Shown one piece after another: positions 5,461 to 9,330 of a DNA stretch of 9,330 bases (its first letter is position 1; every line of letters starts with the position of its first letter). This stretch comes from CAZWUK01 sp964636685 (GTDB lineage: Bacteria; Bacillota; Clostridia; Christensenellales; CAG-138), in NCBI GenBank assembly GCA_964636685.1, contig CAZWUK010000082.1, positions 1-9,330 of the forward strand, read 5' to 3'. Position numbers and translations under genes: made by a program. The notes under the pieces were generated by a model. That model saw nothing but the letters and a program-made list of their open reading frames with translations. It did no database searches and was not told where the DNA came from.

Positions 5461-5993
5461 TGGATTTTTTAGAGCTGGTACAGCGGCGTGAAAGCTGCCG
5501 CGCGTATACCGATCGACCGGTTGAGCGCGAAAAGATTGAAAAGTGTATTGAGGCCGCGCGCCTTGCGCCGTCCGCCTGCGACAGCCAGCCATGGAGTTTT
5601 CTCGTCGTAACCAAGCCGGAGACGGCGGCAGCGCTGCGCCCCTGCGTGCAGGAAATGCACATGAACCGGTTTGCGGATACCTGCGGCACGTTTATCGTCG
5701 TAACGGAGGAAAAGCCCAATCTTTCCGCACGGCTCGGCGCATTGGTAAAGGACGCGGACTTTGCGAGTATCGACATCGGCATTGCCACCGCGCATATTTG
5801 CTATGAAGCCACATCGCTGGGCCTGTCCACCTGTATTCTGGGATGGCTGAACGAGAAAAAGATCAAGAGCCTGTTGGGAATCGACGCGGCAAAGCGCGTC
5901 CGGCTGGTGCTGTGCGTAGGATATGCCGCAGACGCGCCGCTGCGCGAAAAAAAGCGCAAGACCACCGGCGAGATTGTAACGTATATCGATTGA
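5460..5993 (+). CDS. Nitroreductase family protein (small FMN oxidoreductase)
   Basis: A 177-residue member of the nitroreductase superfamily: FMN-dependent, NAD(P)H-using homodimers in the cytosol. The phosphate-binding N-terminal motif is present (RRESCRAYTDRPV, 9-21, matching RRSxRxY), followed by ARLAPSACDSQPWSFLVV (33-50), which contacts FMN, and the IDIGIATAHICYEATSLGLSTCILGW segment (about 104-129), the core dimer helix and strand. KIKSLLGI and VLCVGY (around 134-154) complete the usual C-terminus. The length is at the short end of the family. The start overlaps the preceding stop (TAATG), with AGAGAGGG nine bases upstream. The physiological substrate cannot be read from the sequence; quinones, nitro compounds or flavin itself are possible. 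Confidence 0.87.
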   Translation: MDFLELVQRRESCRAYTDRPVEREKIEKCIEAARLAPSACDSQPWSFLVVTKPETAAALRPCVQEMHMNRFADTCGTFIVVTEEKPNLSARLGALVKDADFASIDIGIATAHICYEATSLGLSTCILGWLNEKKIKSLLGIDAAKRVRLVLCVGYAADAPLREKKRKTTGEIVTYID

Positions 5994-5995
5994 TC

Positions 5996-6009
5996 CGTCC
6001 CGAGGGACG
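5996..6009 (+). other. Small hairpin between the nitroreductase and flavin reductase genes
   Basis: CGTCC (5996-6000) and GGACG (6005-6009) enclose CGAG, three bases after the nitroreductase stop. It is followed by AAAAA rather than T, so it is not a plus-strand terminator. It may act as a processing or stability element, but it could be chance. Confidence 0.35.
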
Positions 6010-6037
6010 AAAAATAGTACAAGCGGAGGAAAAGGAA

Positions 6038-6553
6038 ATGGAACGGTTTGAATACACAAAGCTTTTGGACGAGGCGCTGCAACAGATCCCCAAGGGTGCG
6101 TTTTTGATGACCAATCAGGATCATAATCCCATGACCATCGGCTGGTGCGAATTCGGTGCGGTCTGGGGAAAACCCGTTTGCACAGTGATGGTTCGGCAGA
6201 CCCGCTTTACCCATACGCTGATCGAAAAAGGAGATACGTTCTCCGTATGCGTGCCGGCGTTTGACACGATGAAGCAGGAGCTTGCCTTCTGTGGAACGAA
6301 TACGGGGCGCGGTATCGACAAATGCGCGGCGGCCGGACTGGAATGGCAAAAGGCGCTTGCGGGCGGTGCGGATACGGTCAAGGGCTGCGCGATCCATTTT
6401 GAGTGCCGCATCGTGTTCAAGGCTGAGAGCGACTTGAAGAATATGGACGCCGCTATTCTGAAACGCTACTATAATCCCGCGAACCAGAAAACCGTGGACG
6501 GCGATCCGCACACGATTTACTTTGGGGAAATCCTTGCGGCTTACCGTGAGTAA
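6038..6553 (+). CDS. Flavin reductase domain protein
   Basis: A 171-residue protein of the flavin reductase-like (FMN-binding split barrel) family, which binds FMN and reduces flavin or a flavin-linked substrate in the cytosol. Supporting segments are IPKGAFLMTNQDHNPMTIGWCEFGAVWGKPV (about 17-47, the strand pair lining the FMN phosphate), RFTHTLIEKGDTFSVCVP (about 55-72), FCGTNTGRGIDKCAAAGL (about 84-101) and the terminal TIYFGEILAAY. The start at 6038 is chosen because GGAGG lies eight bases upstream and the fold begins there; the longer open frame upstream overlaps the nitroreductase gene. It follows that gene by 44 bases without a terminator, so it is probably the third gene of the operon. 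Whether the two flavoproteins act on one another is inference. Confidence 0.85.
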   Translation: MERFEYTKLLDEALQQIPKGAFLMTNQDHNPMTIGWCEFGAVWGKPVCTVMVRQTRFTHTLIEKGDTFSVCVPAFDTMKQELAFCGTNTGRGIDKCAAAGLEWQKALAGGADTVKGCAIHFECRIVFKAESDLKNMDAAILKRYYNPANQKTVDGDPHTIYFGEILAAYRE

Positions 6554-6570
6554 AAAACGACCGACAATTC

Positions 6571-6606
6571 AGACCGCGTGCGTTGACTTGACCGGCGCCG
6601 CGGTCT
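6571..6606 (+). repeat. 8-bp perfect inverted repeat around the -35 of the DUF937 promoter
   Basis: AGACCGCG (6571-6578) and CGCGGTCT (6599-6606) are exact reverse complements 20 bases apart, enclosing the -35 and reaching the first base of the -10. A shorter nested repeat, GACCG (6590-6594) and CGGTC (6601-6605), lies in the -35/-10 spacer. The position suits a repressor operator, or a weak stem in DNA; no regulator is identified. Confidence 0.5.
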
Positions 6607-6611
6607 ATAAT
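6583..6611 (+). promoter_or_regulatory. Strong sigma-A promoter of the DUF937 gene
   Basis: TTGACT (6583-6588, 5 of 6) and a perfect TATAAT (6606-6611) are 17 bases apart, the best consensus promoter in the window. The predicted start near 6618 gives a 21-base leader with the G-rich binding site AGGGGGG (6626-6632). High expression is expected unless the overlapping inverted repeat is bound by a repressor. Confidence 0.85.
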
Positions 6612-6638
6612 TTTATATATTAAAAAGGGGGGATTTCT

Positions 6639-7229
6639 ATGGATTTAAGCAATCTTTTCGGGAGCGATCTACTGAGCTCCGGCAGCGTTGCAACGCTGGC
6701 CAAAGCGTCCGGCGCCGGCAAAAAGCAGGTGTCTTCCCTGCTGCAAACCGCGCTGCCCGTACTGGTGCAGGGCATGAGCAACAATACCTCGACCAAAAAA
6801 GGCGCGGAAGCGCTGTCCGGCGCGCTGGACGACCATGCGGGCGCGGATCTTAGCGACATTGCCGGTTTGCTGAAAAACGCAGATACCAAGGATGGCGCAA
6901 AGATACTCAAGCATATTCTGGGCGACGACAGCGACAGCATCCAAAAAGGACTCGCCAAAAAGAGCGGCATGACCAAGTCGCAGGTCAGCGGCGTGCTGTC
7001 TACCGTCGCGCCGGTATTGCTTGCGCTTCTCGGATCGAAAAAAACGGAGACCAACACCGCCTCCGGCGGTTTATCCTCGCTTCTTGGTTCGCTTCTGGGG
7101 TCGTCCTCGACCGACGGTGAAGCCTCCTCCTCCAGTCTGAGCTCGATCGCGTCCCTCTTGATGAGCGACAACGACGGCGACGGCAAGAGCGACGCGCTGG
7201 GGCTGCTCGGCAAAATCTTTGGGGAATAG
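6639..7229 (+). CDS. DUF937 domain protein with duplicated module and DxDxDG tail
   Basis: A 196-residue protein matching the DUF937 family, whose function is unknown. It contains two related modules: SGAGKKQVSSLLQTALPVLVQGM (24-46) and SGMTKSQVSGVLSTVAPVLLALL (109-131), each a helix ending in a conserved AxPVL stretch. A Ser/Gly/Leu-rich linker follows (about 140-172, including repeated SLLGS). The C-terminus SDNDGDGKSD (176-185) has the DxDxDG spacing of calcium loops, then an amphipathic LGLLGKIFG end, a layout frequent in this family. There is no signal peptide or membrane span. The start has AGGGGGG six bases upstream. It has its own strong promoter and terminator, so it is a monocistronic and probably abundant product. 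A structural or self-assembling role is only a guess. Confidence 0.82.
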   Translation: MDLSNLFGSDLLSSGSVATLAKASGAGKKQVSSLLQTALPVLVQGMSNNTSTKKGAEALSGALDDHAGADLSDIAGLLKNADTKDGAKILKHILGDDSDSIQKGLAKKSGMTKSQVSGVLSTVAPVLLALLGSKKTETNTASGGLSSLLGSLLGSSSTDGEASSSSLSSIASLLMSDNDGDGKSDALGLLGKIFGE

Positions 7230-7274
7230 GAAAAAGCGCTGCGCTCATTTCGAATCTGCAAAACGGGCTTTTTC
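7230..7274 (+). other. Wide inverted repeat after the DUF937 gene
   Basis: GAAAAAGC (7230-7237) and GCTTTTTC (7267-7274) are perfect complements separated by 29 bases, starting right after the stop codon. The loop is too long for an efficient terminator on its own, but the T run could give partial termination upstream of the strong terminator at 7287. Confidence 0.4.
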
Positions 7275-7286
7275 AAGCACGCCTTT

Positions 7287-7317
7287 GGCAGGGATCTCTA
7301 TTCCCTGCCGCTTTTTT
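7287..7317 (+). terminator. Intrinsic terminator of the DUF937 gene
   Basis: GGCAGGGA (7287-7294) pairs perfectly with TCCCTGCC (7302-7309) around a 7-base loop, followed by GC and six T (7312-7317). This is a canonical Rho-independent terminator. Confidence 0.92.
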
Positions 7318-7341
7318 ATTTGGCCCCATCAGAAACGCCGC

Positions 7342-7370
7342 TTTACGAACCGGCAAAATACTGCTAAGAT
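7342..7370 (+). promoter_or_regulatory. Promoter of the amidohydrolase-GDPD operon
   Basis: TTTACG (7342-7347, 4 of 6) and TAAGAT (7365-7370, 4 of 6) are 17 bases apart, with TGC directly before the -10. The predicted start near 7377 leaves about 17 leader bases with AAGGAG at 7380-7385. The 10-mer CTGCTAAGAT is identical to the one before the ATP-grasp gene on the other strand. Confidence 0.65.
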
Positions 7371-7393
7371 GTTGGCGATAAGGAGTTATTGAT

Positions 7394-8530
7394 ATGCGCT
7401 ACGACGACACGGTAATCGATGGCCACGTGCATTACGCGTGGCCCATTGATCCGCAACAAGTCGATACGATCCGGCAAAAAACCGGCGCGGACGTTTTGTG
7501 CCTTGCGGTGCTGTCGCATTTTCTCCGGCTTTCACCCAATCCGGATGCGCTGCTTGCAAAGCATCGTTCCTCCGGCGTAACCTATGTCTTTGGCTGTCTC
7601 GACGCCTCCGACTATATTCTGCACAAGCACAGCTTTGGCAGATATTTCGTTCGTCACACCAAACGGCTGCTGAAGATGGGCTGTGACGGCGTCAAGATGA
7701 TCGAGGGCAAGCCGCAGTATCGCCGGGAATTGCAGGTGCCTGATTTTGACCTGCCCGTGTGGGAACCGTTCTTTGCGTATGCAGAGCGCACGGCACTCCC
7801 GATCCTCTGGCATGTCAATGACCCCGAGACCTTCTGGGATCAGGACAATATGCCATCCTTTGCCAAAGCGCAGGGCTGGGGTTATGGGCCCGACGACGTC
7901 AATAACGAAGAACAGTACCGGCAGATACTCGCCGTGCTTGACCGGCATCCAAAGCTGTCCGTCACGTTTGCGCACATGTTTTTCCTCTCCGCGCAGCTGC
8001 CGCGGCTCACGAAGATCCTGGAAAAATACGAAAATGTGCGCGTGGATCTGACCCCGGGGATTGAGCTCTATGAGAATCTCTCCAATACCCCGGCTGAAAC
8101 AGCGGCGTTTTTTAGCAGATTCGGCGAGCGGATCCTCTACGGAACCGACATTGGCGGACGCGCGGTGCTCAACGGAGAGCAGACTGTATTCAACGAAAAG
8201 GAGTCCTTGCGCCGCGCGGAGATCTGCAAGGCGTTTCTCACCGGCGGCGCGCCGGAAACCATCTCGTCCGACGGGGCGTTTCTTGTCCACAACCCGCCGT
8301 TTGTGCTGCGCCCCCTGCATCTGGATAATACGGCGCTTAAAAATATCTTTTTCAAGAATTTTCGCCGGTTTGCCGGTGAAAACCCGCGTCCGGTGCAGCT
8401 TCCGGCCGTCCGCCGCGAATGCTATCGGCTCAAGGCCCGCATTCGCCGCCTGCAAAGACGCGGGATTACCAAATTTTGCGATGTACGCGGCATAGATGAT
8501 GTGCTGCGCTTGATAAAGGAGGACGTATGA
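7394..8530 (+). CDS. Amidohydrolase-superfamily metal-dependent hydrolase
   Basis: A 378-residue TIM-barrel protein of the amidohydrolase-related (amidohydrolase 2) group. The metal and catalytic pattern is visible: HxH at H11/H13 (VIDGHVHYAW), a possible strand-4 residue K101 (CDGVKMIEGK), H140 (LPILWHVND), H194 (VTFAHMFFLS) and the strand-8 aspartate D252 (ILYGTDIGG). Such enzymes hydrolyse, decarboxylate or hydrate small carbonyl or aromatic compounds in the cytosol. DNTALKNIFFKNFRRFAG (about 316-333) is the usual end of the domain; a basic 45-residue tail rich in Arg follows (about 334-378), which is unusual and may bind a partner or nucleic acid. The start has AAGGAG eight bases upstream. 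Its stop overlaps the next start as ATGA, so it is translationally coupled to the GDPD gene. The substrate is unknown. Confidence 0.85.
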   Translation: MRYDDTVIDGHVHYAWPIDPQQVDTIRQKTGADVLCLAVLSHFLRLSPNPDALLAKHRSSGVTYVFGCLDASDYILHKHSFGRYFVRHTKRLLKMGCDGVKMIEGKPQYRRELQVPDFDLPVWEPFFAYAERTALPILWHVNDPETFWDQDNMPSFAKAQGWGYGPDDVNNEEQYRQILAVLDRHPKLSVTFAHMFFLSAQLPRLTKILEKYENVRVDLTPGIELYENLSNTPAETAAFFSRFGERILYGTDIGGRAVLNGEQTVFNEKESLRRAEICKAFLTGGAPETISSDGAFLVHNPPFVLRPLHLDNTALKNIFFKNFRRFAGENPRPVQLPAVRRECYRLKARIRRLQRRGITKFCDVRGIDDVLRLIKEDV

Positions 8531-9264
8531 AAAAGGTAATTGCCCACCGCGGCTTCTCGGGCCGGTATCCCGAGAATACCATGCTCGCTTTCCGCAAGGC
8601 CATCGAGATCGGCGCGGAGGGCGTAGAGTTTGATGTTCAGCTTACCCGCGACAACATCCCCGTCATCTTCCATGATGAAGACCTGTCACGCGTTGCCGGC
8701 TATAAGGTGTTTGTCAAGGATCTCACCTATCGGGAGCTGTCCCGATACGACGTATCCTACAAATGGCGGGATCAAATTCCTCCGCAGCACGTGCCCACGC
8801 TGGCGGAGTATTTTGAGCTGGTGCGCGAGCTGGATTTTCTCAGCAACATTGAGCTCAAGACAGCGATCTTCGAATATCCGGGGATCGAACAGATCGTCAT
8901 CGACCTGATCCGGGATTATGATCTGTCCGACCGGGTCATTCTGTCTTCGTTCAATCACTATTCGCTCCTGCGCTGCAAGGAGATCGCGCCCGAGATCCCC
9001 TGCGGCATCCTGTACGAATGCCGTCTTGCCGAGCCGCACGAGTATGCGGCGCGTCTCGGCATGGAATACCTGCACCCGTGGCACATCTTTCTCGACGACG
9101 CAGAGCTGGACAAATATGACGCCGCCGGGATAAAGGTCAACGCCTGGACGGTCGATCACGCTGAGGACATGCGCTATCTTCTGCAAAAAAACTGCGTGAC
9201 CGGTATTATGTCAAACTTTCCGGATCTTTTGCTCTATCAGAAAAAAGAAATGCCGGGAGAATAA
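8527..9264 (+). CDS. Glycerophosphodiester phosphodiesterase (cytosolic, UgpQ-like)
   Basis: A 245-residue GDPD-family TIM barrel that hydrolyses glycerophosphodiesters to glycerol-3-phosphate and an alcohol, normally with Mg or Ca. All catalytic motifs are present: H7-R8 (IAHRGFSGRYPENT), E34/D36 (EGVEFDVQLT), H49-D50 (VIFHDEDL), E109/K111 (SNIELKT) and the late NAWTVD (205-210) with TGIMSNFPD. The length is that of the short soluble enzymes; there is no signal peptide, so it acts in the cytosol, on imported or recycled headgroups. GGAGG lies four bases before the ATG, inside the end of the amidohydrolase gene, and the two genes overlap by four bases. The enzyme class is firm. The coupling to an amidohydrolase suggests a substrate whose released alcohol is processed further, but this is inference. 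Confidence 0.93.
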   Translation: MKKVIAHRGFSGRYPENTMLAFRKAIEIGAEGVEFDVQLTRDNIPVIFHDEDLSRVAGYKVFVKDLTYRELSRYDVSYKWRDQIPPQHVPTLAEYFELVRELDFLSNIELKTAIFEYPGIEQIVIDLIRDYDLSDRVILSSFNHYSLLRCKEIAPEIPCGILYECRLAEPHEYAARLGMEYLHPWHIFLDDAELDKYDAAGIKVNAWTVDHAEDMRYLLQKNCVTGIMSNFPDLLLYQKKEMPGE

Positions 9265-9278
9265 CAAACGATTGGAAA

Positions 9279-9316
9279 GGGGCTGTAGCAAAAGGAAAAG
9301 CTACAGTCCCGCTTTT
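9279..9316 (+). terminator. Intrinsic terminator after the GDPD gene
   Basis: GGGGCTGTAGC (9279-9289) pairs with GCTACAGTCCC (9300-9310), 11 bp with one G-T wobble, around an A-rich 10-base loop. GC and TTTT (9313-9316) follow. The T-tract is short, but the stem is strong. Nothing else is recognised in the last 14 bases of the window. Confidence 0.82.
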
Positions 9317-9330
9317 GTATAGGCGGAAGG

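Noticed and set aside
4918..5592. A 224-codon minus-strand open frame over the HD hydrolase
   Set aside because: It spans two real plus-strand genes with catalytic motifs, and its own product is Arg/His-rich with no family features.
5996..6009. T-box-like or terminator element after the nitroreductase gene
   Set aside because: The CGTCC/GGACG hairpin resembles a fragment seen in T-box leaders, but no specifier stem, T-box sequence or T-tract is present.
7532..8455. A 307-codon minus-strand open frame opposite the amidohydrolase
   Set aside because: It is a shadow of the amidohydrolase, which shows conserved metal-ligand motifs; the antisense product resembles no family.
1..9330. Phage defence system, mobile element or biosynthetic cluster
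   Set aside because: No transposase, integrase, nuclease/toxin pair, terminal inverted repeats, CRISPR repeats or assembly-line enzymes were found; all proteins fit ordinary chromosomal families.

Overview
The window is an ordinary-looking stretch of bacterial chromosome, most likely from an anaerobic Firmicute of the Clostridia type. The basis is moderate: GC a little above half, consensus sigma-A promoters (TTGACx-N17-TATAAT, several with a TGn extended -10), strong purine-rich ribosome binding sites, compact U-tailed terminators, and gene families common in Clostridia (TupA-like ATP-grasp, a YtvI-like AI-2E permease, a TipAS-type MerR regulator, DUF937). The species cannot be named from the sequence. 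No transposon, phage gene, CRISPR array, tRNA or rRNA was seen, and no gap between genes reaches 300 bases.

Layout. Positions 24-2738 are on the minus strand: a probable two-gene operon of an AI-2E family permease and a FlaR-like P-loop kinase, then a TupA-like ATP-grasp protein with its own promoter. Everything from 2861 to 9264 is on the plus strand. A divergent promoter region (2739-2860) separates the two halves. The plus strand holds free-methionine-R-sulfoxide reductase (msrC) and the manganese exporter mntP; a TipAS-type MerR regulator with a classic 19-bp-spacer promoter and a terminator; an HD-domain phosphohydrolase, a small nitroreductase and a flavin reductase; a DUF937 protein with a near-perfect promoter and a terminator; and an amidohydrolase overlapping a glycerophosphodiester phosphodiesterase, closed by a terminator.

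How the genes may work together. The msrC-mntP pair fits metal and oxidant homeostasis (repair of oxidised free methionine, Mn export). The HD/nitroreductase/flavin reductase cluster suggests nucleotide house-cleaning plus flavin redox chemistry. The amidohydrolase-GDPD pair suggests hydrolysis of small organic or phosphodiester substrates. These links are inferences from gene order.

The most notable signals are regulatory rather than new protein systems: two genes (24-920 minus and msrC) appear leaderless, with a -10 element six bases before an ATG that has no ribosome binding site and an in-frame stop within the promoter; mntP has a structured leader that does not look like the known yybP-ykoY manganese riboswitch; and the DUF937 promoter carries an 8-bp perfect inverted repeat around its -35 element. 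I found no convincing multi-gene undescribed system.
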